This document shows positions 55,309-63,693 of a stretch of DNA of 64,000 bases, in pieces (positions within the stretch are counted from its first letter, which is position 1; every line of letters starts with the position of its first letter). The stretch comes from an uncultured Aquimarina sp. Its GTDB lineage: Bacteria; Bacteroidota; Bacteroidia; Flavobacteriales; Flavobacteriaceae. Made by a program: the position numbers and the translations under genes. Location: positions 496,001 to 560,000 of the forward strand of contig CANMWA010000001.1 in the NCBI GenBank assembly GCA_947501475.1. Direction: 5' to 3'. The notes beneath the pieces are model-generated. The model worked only from the letters and a program-made list of their open reading frames with translations. It searched no databases and was not told where the DNA came from.

Positions 55309-55902
55309 GTGATAGATAATCTAAAAGCCAAATACGATTTTAACTTAAGGCTAGCTACAAAAGATGAAATCAAAGTTCTTGCCGAATACCTCGCAAAAAA
55401 GAATTGGGATAACAGTTTAAAATACAGGAAACCTTCAAAATCTAAGGCCTTTAAGGTTGAGGCAGATGATTTTATAAATGAAGAAAAAACAATTATTCTT
55501 GAATTAATAGGAAGCAAGGTCCTAGTACAAGAGTATAAAAAGTTTGAGGCATCTATTTTTGTTTATAATTATATTCAAGAATTTGAAAAAAATACGATAA
55601 CATCTCTTACTTCAAGAGTTCTTAAGACCAAAAAAGGTATGGAACTTTTAAATAATGAAGATGTAGTATTTAATTTAAAAGATCTGAAAACAAAAACATA
55701 TCACGACAAGAAAAAAGAAAGAGTAGGCAGGCCTAGTAAACCTAAAGACGAATCCATACAAAAGGCATTAGAGATTAAAAGATATATAGATGATCGTCCA
55801 GATTTTGATATGACGATGGATGAGGTCTGTCAAGAGTTTGGTTTCTCTAAAACTACATATTACAGAGTGATAAAATGGTTAGAGACAAGACATGAGATTT
55901 AA
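55309..55902 (+). CDS. HTH-containing protein, serine-recombinase-like C-terminal HTH
   Basis: A 197-residue protein with GTG start at 55309. Residues 1-140 have no family that I know. Residues of about 141-195 are a helix-turn-helix with a GRPSKPKDESIQKALEIKRY lead and CQEFGFSKTTYYRVIKWLE, similar to the DNA-binding tail of serine recombinases (the Hin-type GRP lead), but the catalytic resolvase domain is absent. It may be a DNA-binding protein of a mobile-element origin. It sits directly before a tRNA-Asn gene on the other strand. Confidence 0.6.
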   Translation: MIDNLKAKYDFNLRLATKDEIKVLAEYLAKKNWDNSLKYRKPSKSKAFKVEADDFINEEKTIILELIGSKVLVQEYKKFEASIFVYNYIQEFEKNTITSLTSRVLKTKKGMELLNNEDVVFNLKDLKTKTYHDKKKERVGRPSKPKDESIQKALEIKRYIDDRPDFDMTMDEVCQEFGFSKTTYYRVIKWLETRHEI

Positions 55903-55955
55903 TGTACCGGTAACTTATAAATAAAGTATCATACAATATACGGTCTAAAAACAAA

Positions 55956-55985
55956 AAAGCCTTAACGTCAATTAGTTAAGGCTTT
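55956..55985. terminator. Shared terminator between the HTH gene and tRNA-Asn
   Basis: AAAGCCTTAAC / GTTAAGGCTTT with loop GTCAATTA, A/T runs on both sides. It almost matches the hairpin at 51427-51454 (GTTGATTT loop). Confidence 0.8.
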
Positions 55986-55992
55986 CTTTTTG

Positions 55993-56066
55993 CTCCCCCT
56001 CTTGGGCTCGAACCAAGGACCCTTTGATTAACAGTCAAATGCTCTAACCAACTGAGCTAAGGAGGA
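55993..56066 (-). tRNA. tRNA-Asn (anticodon GTT)
   Basis: Minus-strand 74-nt cloverleaf. The acceptor ends TCCTCCT and AGGGGGA pair with one T-G, D-arm TTAGCTCAGTTGGTTAGAGC, anticodon stem TTTGA-CTGTTAA-TCAAA with GTT (complement AAC at 56030-56032), and T-arm CTTGGTTCGAGCCCAAG. The gene does not encode CCA. It lies upstream of rseP (minus strand), with its own terminator. Confidence 0.95.
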
Positions 56067-56162
56067 ATTTATGTTTTGCAAATATAGAGTGTTTTTCTCT
56101 TTTGCGAGTGCAAATATATACTAATTTTTGATTCTCAAAAAGATTTTTTCAATTTTTTATTA

Positions 56163-57515
56163 CTATCCAAAAATTGCTTTGTAAATATCATTCCCATTTG
56201 CAAATAATAATAAAGACACAAGAATAATAAAACCAGTCAATTGCGCATATTCCATAAACTTATCTCCAGGCTTTCTTCCGGTAACAATTTCATATAATAA
56301 AAACATTACATGACCACCGTCTAATGCCGGGATAGGAAGGATATTCATAAACGCTAAAATAATAGAGATAAAAGCCGTTGTGCTCCAAAACGCACCCCAG
56401 TTCCATGTATCAGGAAACAACCCTCCAATAGCACCAAAACCTCCAACACCTTTATAGGCTCCAGTCTTGGGATTAAAGATTTTTTTCATCTGCTTTACAT
56501 AACTACTCAATGTAGATACGCCTTTATTGATTCCTGCTGGGATCGATTCTAGAAAAGAATAATTAATAGTTTTAATACTTAATAAGCCTCTTTTTTCTAA
56601 TTCTTGAGGATCAAAATTTCTGATCACTCCTATTTTTCCATCTTCATTGATATTGGCAGTAACTGTTTTTTCAATTTGATCTAAGCCTTTTACAGTAAAA
56701 ACAACAGAGCGACCTTTATTTTGCTCTACGATGGTTTCAACTTGATCTAGATATGAAACTTTTTGATTGTTTACTGCAATGATCTCATCTCCTTTTTTAA
56801 GATCTATTTCTTTGTTATGAGAATCTTTAGGGACTTTATGAATGATAAATGGAGCACGCGGAACCAAAAATGATGTCTTGTCCTCATTCTCTAATAATTT
56901 TGCAATAAAATCAACAGGAATTTGTTGATCAAATGTTTTTCCATCTCTTACAATGGTCAAGGTATTACCATTAATGATTTCTAGAGGTAATTTGCTAAAC
57001 TCTTTTACTGCTTCACCATCAACAGCGACAATATTATCACCTGTTTTGATACCTAGTTTATCTCCAATTTCTACATTTGTAACCTGAAATCCATCTTTTA
57101 AACTATTGGCCTCTATGTATTTATCGCCGTAAGTATATGCAATTCCGATATATATAAGGATCGCTAAAAGAAAGTTTACCGTTACTCCTCCAAGCATAAT
57201 GATAAGTCGCTGCCATGCTGGTTTAGATCTAAACTCCCAAGGTTGCGGTGGACCAGCCATCTGCTCTTTGTCCATACTCTCATCTATCATACCGGCAATT
57301 TTTACATACCCTCCAAGCGGAAGCCAACCAATACCATATACGGTTTCACCAATTTTCTTCTTGAAAATTGAAAACTTTATATCAAAAAAAAGGTAAAATT
57401 TTTCTACACGTGTTTTAAATAACTTAGCAGGAATAAAATGCCCTAACTCATGTAACACGATTAGGATAGATAAGCTTAAAAGTAACTGTATTGCTTTTAT
57501 AAAAAATGGACTCAT
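56163..57515 (-). CDS. rseP: RIP zinc metalloprotease RseP
   Basis: A 450-residue site-2 protease that cuts transmembrane segments, for example of anti-sigma factors. The zinc motif HELGH lies in IVLHELGHFIPAKLF near residue 22 and the second metal motif is NILPIPALDGGHVMF (LDG) near 395. Two PDZ regions (about 125-200 and 210-290; VTNVEIGDKLGIKTGDNIVA, KGDEIIAVNNQKVSYLDQVE) are between transmembrane segments. Ending EYAQLTGFIILVSLLLFAN is typical. It stands alone, divergent from the SCO gene. Confidence 0.95.
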   Translation of the reverse strand: MSPFFIKAIQLLLSLSILIVLHELGHFIPAKLFKTRVEKFYLFFDIKFSIFKKKIGETVYGIGWLPLGGYVKIAGMIDESMDKEQMAGPPQPWEFRSKPAWQRLIIMLGGVTVNFLLAILIYIGIAYTYGDKYIEANSLKDGFQVTNVEIGDKLGIKTGDNIVAVDGEAVKEFSKLPLEIINGNTLTIVRDGKTFDQQIPVDFIAKLLENEDKTSFLVPRAPFIIHKVPKDSHNKEIDLKKGDEIIAVNNQKVSYLDQVETIVEQNKGRSVVFTVKGLDQIEKTVTANINEDGKIGVIRNFDPQELEKRGLLSIKTINYSFLESIPAGINKGVSTLSSYVKQMKKIFNPKTGAYKGVGGFGAIGGLFPDTWNWGAFWSTTAFISIILAFMNILPIPALDGGHVMFLLYEIVTGRKPGDKFMEYAQLTGFIILVSLLLFANGNDIYKAIFG

Positions 57516-57671
57516 AAGTCGTTCTTCAAAATTAAATCACGCAAAAGTAACCTTTTAAGAGAGTATATAAAAATATACCAATGTGATATCACAATATTTA
57601 GTATAATTTTAATGTAATCAAATGATCTAATAGGGATAATCCTTGTAATTTTACAGCCACAAAAAGTATAT

Positions 57672-58343
57672 ATGCTTCGGTTTTTTTCAAAATATAAGTT
57701 TTTTGCTGTAGTTCTCTTTGTAATATCGGCAATTATCATTTCTATTATCTATTCTATTCTCAAACCTAATAGAACCTTACCAGTATACGAACCAGAAATG
57801 GTAAATGCAGAATTGGTAGATACTACAATTCAATATATACGTAAATATCATAAAATTGCTGATTTTAAATTAATCAATCAAAATGGAGAAGAGGTTACCC
57901 AAGAAAATTATAAAGATAAAATCTATGTAGCCGATTTTTTCTTTACAACTTGCCAAACTATTTGCCCTATCATGACAGGGCATATGAAAGAAATCCAGGA
58001 TCGGTTAATAAGTGATCGCGAGGTGTTACTACTTTCGCATACAGTAACCCCAAAAATAGATAGTGTTGCCAGATTAAAAAGATATGCCTTGGATAAAGGA
58101 GTGATTGACTCAAAATGGAACTTGGTGACGGGCGATAAAAAACAAATCTATGATCTTGCCAGAAAATCATATCTAGCAGCAAAATCTGATGGCGATGGGG
58201 GACCTTATGATATGGTACATACCGAGAATTTTGTTTTGGTCGACAAAAAGAAACGTATACGAGGCTTTTATGATGGTACCAACCCAGATGAGATAGACCG
58301 TTTGCTAGAAGATATTGTAATTCTAAAAAACAGTAAAAAGTAA
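57672..58343 (+). CDS. SCO1/SenC-family protein
   Basis: A 223-residue membrane-anchored thioredoxin-fold protein. N-terminal helix FAVVLFVISAIIISIIYSIL; copper/redox motif CQTIC in FFTTCQTICPIMTGH at about residue 95-99, and the His ligand in YDMVHTENFVLVDKKKR at about 178. SCO proteins help assemble the CuA site of cytochrome c oxidase or handle thiol redox. The order strongly resembles flavobacterial SCO proteins. It precedes the feo operon by 106 nt on the same strand. Confidence 0.92.
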   Translation: MLRFFSKYKFFAVVLFVISAIIISIIYSILKPNRTLPVYEPEMVNAELVDTTIQYIRKYHKIADFKLINQNGEEVTQENYKDKIYVADFFFTTCQTICPIMTGHMKEIQDRLISDREVLLLSHTVTPKIDSVARLKRYALDKGVIDSKWNLVTGDKKQIYDLARKSYLAAKSDGDGGPYDMVHTENFVLVDKKKRIRGFYDGTNPDEIDRLLEDIVILKNSKK

Positions 58344-58449
58344 GATTCTTCAGTCTAAATATCAATATTGTTTTATTTTGAACATTTAACTTTCTCAATA
58401 CGTTTTTTTCCACTATTTTTGCCTTGTTTAAAATTAATCTAAATAAACT

Positions 58450-58677
58450 TTGAAGACTACAATAGCTTCCCTTAAACGAGGTCAACGAGCTTTGATTAAA
58501 GAAATTACTTCGGATATAATCCCATTAAAATTATTAGAAATGGGGTGTCTTCCTGGAAACGAAGTCGAGTTGCTGCAAACAGCTCCTTTTCAATGCCCGA
58601 TTTATCTTACTATAAATGGTAGTCATCTTGCAATCCGCAAAGAAATTGCAGCTCAGATAGAAGTTCAAATTATATAA
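58450..58677 (+). CDS. feoA: FeoA ferrous-iron transport protein
   Basis: A 75-residue SH3-like FeoA, cytoplasmic partner of FeoB. The start is TTG at 58450 (MKTTIASLKRGQRALIKEIT), the only initiator in a reasonable position since no ATG precedes the conserved SLKRGQ. The motif PLKLLEMGCLPGNEVELL and IYLTINGSHLAIRKEIA fit the family. It ends 15 nt before feoB. Confidence 0.92.
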   Translation: MKTTIASLKRGQRALIKEITSDIIPLKLLEMGCLPGNEVELLQTAPFQCPIYLTINGSHLAIRKEIAAQIEVQII

Positions 58678-58692
58678 ACAGCAGTTCTTTTT

Positions 58693-60789
58693 ATGGCCAA
58701 GCAAATCAAAGTTTCATTGATCGGAAACCCAAATACAGGAAAAACATCTGTTTTTAATTTGCTTACCGGGCTCAACCAACAGGTTGGTAATTATCCCGGG
58801 ATCACCGTAGAAAAAAAAGAAGGTATATGCAAGTTATCGCGTGGAGTTAAAGCACATATTCTTGATTTGCCAGGCACCTATAGCCTTAATGCTTCTTCGT
58901 TAGATGAGAATGTAGTTATCGAATTATTATTAAATAAAAAAGATAAAGATTTTCCTGATGTAGCAGTAGTTGTTAGTGATGTAGAAAATCTAAAAAGAAA
59001 TTTGCTGCTGTTCACCCAGATTAAAGATTTAGAGATTCCTACAATTTTGGTGATTAATATGGCAGATCGCATGAACCGAAAAGGAATCACATTAGACATT
59101 CCTTTGCTTGAAAAAGAACTAAATACCAAAATTTCTTTAGTAAGTGCTCGTAAAAATGAAGGTATAGATGAGCTTAAAAAGTTAATCGAATCATATACTT
59201 CACTACCAAAAACTCCATGTGTTGATGCATTATCGTTTGCTCCTGATTATTTTGATAGACTTAAAAAAGCTTTTCCTAATCAATCTGTATATAAACTATG
59301 GCTGGTCATTACGCAAGATGTAAACTTTAGAAAATTTAGCAAGCAAGATATTACTATTACTCCTGATTTTAAGATTAAATCTGAAAGCGAACTAAAACGA
59401 CTTCAGCAAAAAGAAACCATAAAGCGATATCAGTTTATAAATGATGTGCTTAAAAGAGGTTTGGTAACCGATGAGAAAGCTGCAACAGGAATGCGAGCCA
59501 AACTCGATCGAGTACTTACTCATAAATTCTGGGGGTATTTTATATTCTTCGGAATTTTATTACTCATATTTCAGGCGATTTATGATTGGTCATCATATCC
59601 TATGGATATGATCGATGAAGCATTTGCTTGGTTAAGCGAAACAACAAAATCGGTATTGCCTGCTGGACCCTTTGTTGATTTGATTACCGAAGGTATTATT
59701 CCTGGATTGGGCGGGATCGTAATTTTTATTCCACAAATTGCATTTTTATTTTTATTTATTTCTATTCTTGAAGAGAGTGGCTATATGAGTCGTGTGGTTT
59801 TTTTGATGGATAGAATAATGCGACGATTTGGTCTAAGCGGTAAAAGTGTTGTGCCGCTTGTTTCGGGTACGGCATGCGCAATCCCAGCAGTAATGGCTAC
59901 CCGTAATATCGAGAACTGGAAAGAACGATTGATCACCATATTAGTTGTGCCCTTTACAACTTGCGCTGCAAGATTACCTGTATACCTTATTATTATTGCA
60001 TTAGTAATTCCTGATGAAAAAGTAGGGTGGATATTTAGTTATCAAAGTCTTACCCTAATGTTTTTGTATTTTCTTGGTTTTGGTACTGCAGTCGGTGCTG
60101 CATGGATACTTAATAAAATACTAAAAATCAAAAGCAAGTCATATTTTGTAATTGAAATGCCAGGATATAAAGTGCCGTTATTTAAAAATGTAGTGATCAA
60201 TGTGGTCGAAAAAACGAAAGCTTTTGTTTTTGGTGCCGGAAAAATAATTTTGGCGATTTCTGTCATTTTATGGGTATTGGCAAGTTTTGGTCCTAATGAG
60301 AATTTTAGTAATGCCGAAGAAATTATAACCTCGACAAATAATGACCTTTCTCAAGAAGAGCTTGATAATGAAATATCTTCATATAAATTAGAACACTCTT
60401 TTATTGGATATGCAGGAAAAGCCATAGAACCTATCGTAGCACCACTAGGCTATGATTGGAAAATCGGTATAGGAATCATTAGCTCTTTTGCAGCAAGAGA
60501 AGTTTTTGTAGGTACCCTGGCAACAATATATAGTGTGGGTAGTGACGAAGAAGAAACTATAAAAAATAGAATGGCAGCAGAGGTTAATCAAAAAACTGGT
60601 AAACCTTTATTTAATTTGGCTAGCGGGATTTCACTACTATTGTTTTATGCATTTGCTATGCAATGTATGAGTACTTTGGCGATTGTAAAACGAGAAACCA
60701 ATAGTTGGAAATGGCCAATGGTACAGTTAGTCTTTATGAGTATTTTGGCATATGCTATTGCATTGATTGCTTACCAGGTTTTAAAATAA
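58693..60789 (+). CDS. feoB: FeoB ferrous-iron transporter
   Basis: A 698-residue GTPase-linked Fe(II) transporter of the inner membrane. The N-terminal G domain has G1 GNPNTGKTS (residues 11-19), G3 LDLPGTYSLN near 56 and G4 INMADRMN near 120. The C-terminal part has about nine helices with the Gate motifs (VVPLVSGTACAIPAVMATRN, and a second region with SFAAREVFVGTLATIYSV), where Cys and Glu residues sit. This gives uptake of ferrous iron under low oxygen. It is followed 39 nt later by a Cys-rich small partner. Confidence 0.97.
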   Translation: MAKQIKVSLIGNPNTGKTSVFNLLTGLNQQVGNYPGITVEKKEGICKLSRGVKAHILDLPGTYSLNASSLDENVVIELLLNKKDKDFPDVAVVVSDVENLKRNLLLFTQIKDLEIPTILVINMADRMNRKGITLDIPLLEKELNTKISLVSARKNEGIDELKKLIESYTSLPKTPCVDALSFAPDYFDRLKKAFPNQSVYKLWLVITQDVNFRKFSKQDITITPDFKIKSESELKRLQQKETIKRYQFINDVLKRGLVTDEKAATGMRAKLDRVLTHKFWGYFIFFGILLLIFQAIYDWSSYPMDMIDEAFAWLSETTKSVLPAGPFVDLITEGIIPGLGGIVIFIPQIAFLFLFISILEESGYMSRVVFLMDRIMRRFGLSGKSVVPLVSGTACAIPAVMATRNIENWKERLITILVVPFTTCAARLPVYLIIIALVIPDEKVGWIFSYQSLTLMFLYFLGFGTAVGAAWILNKILKIKSKSYFVIEMPGYKVPLFKNVVINVVEKTKAFVFGAGKIILAISVILWVLASFGPNENFSNAEEIITSTNNDLSQEELDNEISSYKLEHSFIGYAGKAIEPIVAPLGYDWKIGIGIISSFAAREVFVGTLATIYSVGSDEEETIKNRMAAEVNQKTGKPLFNLASGISLLLFYAFAMQCMSTLAIVKRETNSWKWPMVQLVFMSILAYAIALIAYQVLK

Positions 60790-60828
60790 GCAGGGTAATT
60801 TTTAGTATCTTTAAACGACTTAATAATT

Positions 60829-60981
60829 ATGAACATTTTAATTCAAAACATATTAGTACTTCTGGTTTTTGCAGTAGCAATAGGGTTTTTAATTAAAAAA
60901 TTCTTTTTAAAACCTTCATTGTCCTCTTCAAAGAAGAAATCTTCTACCTCTTGTGGAGGATCTGATTGTGGGTGTCACTAG
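60829..60981 (+). CDS. FeoB-associated Cys-rich membrane protein
   Basis: A 50-residue protein. One hydrophobic helix (IQNILVLLVFAVAIGFLIK) is followed by a basic, Ser/Lys-rich region and a Cys-rich end (CGGSDCGCH). This fits the small FeoB-associated Cys-rich proteins found next to feoB. The Cys/His tail may bind Fe(II) or pass it to FeoB (inference). ATG 60829, TAG 60979. Its end overlaps the convergent DMT gene by 4 nt. Easily missed because it is short. Confidence 0.85.
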   Translation: MNILIQNILVLLVFAVAIGFLIKKFFLKPSLSSSKKKSSTSCGGSDCGCH

Positions 60982-61898
60982 AGATTCTTAAGCCATTTTA
61001 AACGAGTGCTACTAATTAAATAGACTCCGATCACGATCAAGACACAGCATAAAAGCTTTACCAGAGTTATATCTCCCTTATATTGACTGTTAACTACAAA
61101 ATAAGAAACAACAGCTACCAAAATCATAGCCACTGCAGGTTGCACATAAATATAACTGCTAGAAACTGTAGGTTTTACAAATTGTAAAGCAAACATATTT
61201 AATAAATAAGCCAAAAATGTAGGACCAACCACGACATAAAATAAAGAAACCCAATTTGAAGTAGCAAAAGATTGAAAATCGGTATGGATTAATTTTTCAA
61301 TACAAAAAGGAAACATACATATAAATCCAAATAAAAACGTCCAAACAATTACAGTTATTGGTTTATATTTTGACATAAGAGGTTTTACAATAACCAGATA
61401 AAATGCGAAGGCTAAAGCATTTATACATACAAAAATATTACCTTTTAACGAACCTGTGCCTAATCCAGAATTACCTAAATAAATTAATAATGCAGCGCCT
61501 GTTCCTCCTATAGATATTCCTAGTATTCGCTGTAGTGTGAATGGTTCATTAAGTAAAAAACGACTTATAATTACAGTAAAAATTGGCATTGATGTGATAA
61601 TAATTGCCGCATCAACAGGAGAAGTAAGACTAAGCCCATTCATAGAAAAAAACTGATTGGCAGCTACACCAAGAAAACCACATAAAGCCAAACGAGGGAT
61701 GTCTTTTTTTTCAATTTTCTCTTTGATAAAAAGCTTAAGAATGAAAAATAAAATACCGGCTCCAGCTATTCTTAAAAATACTAAAGCCGAAGCTTCTATT
61801 TTATTTGGCATTAATCCTTTGGCTACAAGATAATTTGCTCCATAAATCATGTTAACGCTTACTAATGCTAAATGGGCTTTTACCTTGTTAGAAATCAT
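60978..61898 (-). CDS. EamA/DMT-superfamily transporter (second copy)
   Basis: A 306-residue inner-membrane protein with ten helices in two EamA halves. It shares phrases with the protein at 17864 (INMIYGANYLVAKGLMPNK, then FVKPTVSSSYIYVQPAVAMI). Probably exports small organic molecules; substrate unknown. ATG 61898. Convergent with the feo operon (4-nt overlap). Alone on its strand apart from the small secreted protein upstream. Confidence 0.9.
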   Translation of the reverse strand: MISNKVKAHLALVSVNMIYGANYLVAKGLMPNKIEASALVFLRIAGAGILFFILKLFIKEKIEKKDIPRLALCGFLGVAANQFFSMNGLSLTSPVDAAIIITSMPIFTVIISRFLLNEPFTLQRILGISIGGTGAALLIYLGNSGLGTGSLKGNIFVCINALAFAFYLVIVKPLMSKYKPITVIVWTFLFGFICMFPFCIEKLIHTDFQSFATSNWVSLFYVVVGPTFLAYLLNMFALQFVKPTVSSSYIYVQPAVAMILVAVVSYFVVNSQYKGDITLVKLLCCVLIVIGVYLISSTRLKWLKNL

Positions 61899-61924
61899 CT
61901 AGTAAAGGAAATGAATTCTCAAGA

Positions 61925-62341
61925 TTATTTAACTATTAATTCTAAAGAATATGCTGATGGATCAATAGTATTTTCTGATGAAGGATATGGGCTTATAGAA
62001 TACCCATATACAGTTTTTTTATCAAGAAGCATTATTTCTTTTAAATCATTAGGAGTACCAGCTTTACCCGAAAAAACAAACTCTTTTTCTTCAATTAATG
62101 AATTGTTTTCATAAAAACCTATAAGAATTTTTACTTCGCCAGCCCACATACAATCGACCCCAGATGGACATCTAGAATCCTCAATTACTTTTACAAACTT
62201 CAAACTTTTAGAATCAAATTCAATAGTATTTCCTGCTTTAAGTTTGCAAATGATCTTAGGCGCATCAACTTTTGTAGTGTCTTGAGCATTTATAAAAACA
62301 AATGGAGTTATAAATAATAGGATGGTGATTATCGTATTCAT
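61925..62341 (-). CDS. Small exported protein, unknown function
   Basis: A 138-residue protein. ATG 62341 is chosen because it begins a signal peptide (MNTIITILLFITPFVFINAQ). The mature part of about 118 residues is beta-rich, with a C-X4-C pair (DSRCPSGVDCMWAGEVKILI) also seen in a group of small Bacteroidota secreted proteins. It ends 27 nt before the DMT start, so it may be in one operon with the transporter. No activity can be given. Confidence 0.7.
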   Translation of the reverse strand: MNTIITILLFITPFVFINAQDTTKVDAPKIICKLKAGNTIEFDSKSLKFVKVIEDSRCPSGVDCMWAGEVKILIGFYENNSLIEEKEFVFSGKAGTPNDLKEIMLLDKKTVYGYSISPYPSSENTIDPSAYSLELIVK

Positions 62342-62444
62342 TATTAAAAATATGATTTGAGTTAAAGATATATAAAAAAGCAATCTAAATAATTGATAAT
62401 TTATTCTAATTCCTGAAATTTCGCTCTATATTTATCTTCTCAAT

Positions 62445-63584
62445 ATGCAAAAATACGATTACATAATTACAGGTATGGGAGCTTCTGGTCTTATGCTGGT
62501 ATACCATATGATTTCTGATCCCTATTTTGATAACAAACAAATAGTGTTGATTGACCAAGAAATCAAAAACCAGAATGATCGTACCTGGTCTTTTTGGGAG
62601 ATAGGCGATGGTATTTGGGATAAAATTATAAGTAAAAAATGGAACACGATTTATTTTGGAAGCGAAGATTTTTCAGCGCATATTAAGATTTTACCATATC
62701 AATATAAAACAATAAGGAGTAAAGATTTTTATAGCTTTGTATTGAAAGCTATAACTGCAAAACCAAATATTACGATACTTAATGAACAACTCATTTCATT
62801 AACCGATGAAGGAAGTGTTGTAAAAGTTGAAACTAACCAACAAGTACATCTAGCAGATAAGGTTTTTAATAGCGTAGTGCTTTTTTCTGAATATAAACAT
62901 CAGAAATATTACCCGGTTTTAAATCAGCATTTTGTGGGGTGGTTTGTAAAAACAGAAAAACCTTCTTTTGATCTAGAGACTGCTACTTTTATGGATTTTA
63001 CAGTAGCGCAAAAAGGGAATACAAGGTTTATGTATGTATTGCCAACTTCTGAAACAGAAGCATTGTTTGAGTATACCTTATTTTCTGAAGACCTTTTGGA
63101 AGAACAAGAATATGAGACCGAGATTAAGCAATATTTAGAAGATAAAGGTATTACGCAATACGAAATTGTGGAAAAAGAGAAAGGATGTATCCCAATGACT
63201 TGTTACGAATTCAAAAAGAAAAACTCCAAAAACATATTGCATATCGGTACAGCAGGGGGGTGGACCAAACCTAGCACGGGGTTTACATTTAACCTCAGTT
63301 TAAAAAAAGTGCAAAAACTAACCAAATATCTTAAAACTAATGATGATATATCTAAATTTGGTAGAAGAACCAAGTTTTGGTACTATGATTTGTTGTTTCT
63401 AGATGTATTGTATAAAGAAAATGAAATAGGTTCAACCTTATTTTCTAGATTATTCAGAAAAAATGACACGGCAAAAATTTTAAAGTTCCTAGATGAAGAA
63501 ACCACACTTCTTGAAGATATAAAAATTACAACTAGCTTACCATGGAGAAGATTTTTAAAAGCACTTTTTAAAAGAGTTTTTTAG
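62445..63584 (+). CDS. crtY: Lycopene cyclase, CrtY-type
   Basis: A 379-residue FAD-dependent lycopene beta-cyclase, making beta-carotene from lycopene in the carotenoid pathway common in yellow flavobacteria. Opening motif YDYIITGMGASGLMLVYHM is a dinucleotide-binding GxGxxG; DRTWSFWEIGDGIWDKII is characteristic of CrtY; and GCIPMTCYEFKKKNSKNILH, then GGWTKPSTGFTF, follow. The length and order fit bacterial CrtY. It is monocistronic here; other crt genes are not in the window. Confidence 0.9.
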   Translation: MQKYDYIITGMGASGLMLVYHMISDPYFDNKQIVLIDQEIKNQNDRTWSFWEIGDGIWDKIISKKWNTIYFGSEDFSAHIKILPYQYKTIRSKDFYSFVLKAITAKPNITILNEQLISLTDEGSVVKVETNQQVHLADKVFNSVVLFSEYKHQKYYPVLNQHFVGWFVKTEKPSFDLETATFMDFTVAQKGNTRFMYVLPTSETEALFEYTLFSEDLLEEQEYETEIKQYLEDKGITQYEIVEKEKGCIPMTCYEFKKKNSKNILHIGTAGGWTKPSTGFTFNLSLKKVQKLTKYLKTNDDISKFGRRTKFWYYDLLFLDVLYKENEIGSTLFSRLFRKNDTAKILKFLDEETTLLEDIKITTSLPWRRFLKALFKRVF

Positions 63585-63620
63585 GGAGCCAACACTATTG
63601 AAACTTTCAATTATTATTTT

Positions 63621-63690
63621 CCATCAACCATCAACCATCAACCATCAACCATCAACCATCAACCATCAACCATCAACCATCAACCATCAA
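63621..63690. repeat. Tandem heptamer repeat, ten copies
   Basis: The unit CCATCAA occurs ten times without interruption in 70 nt, between crtY and the J-domain gene. Such a tract is prone to slippage. It has no spacers and so is not a CRISPR. Confidence 0.95.
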
Positions 63691-63693
63691 TCT

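Noticed and set aside
57512..57739. Minus-strand frame overlapping the SCO gene start
   Set aside because: It is antisense to a clear signal/anchor helix and has no family features.
63621..63690. Possible CRISPR array
   Set aside because: The unit is only 7 nt and there are no spacers; it is a simple tandem repeat.
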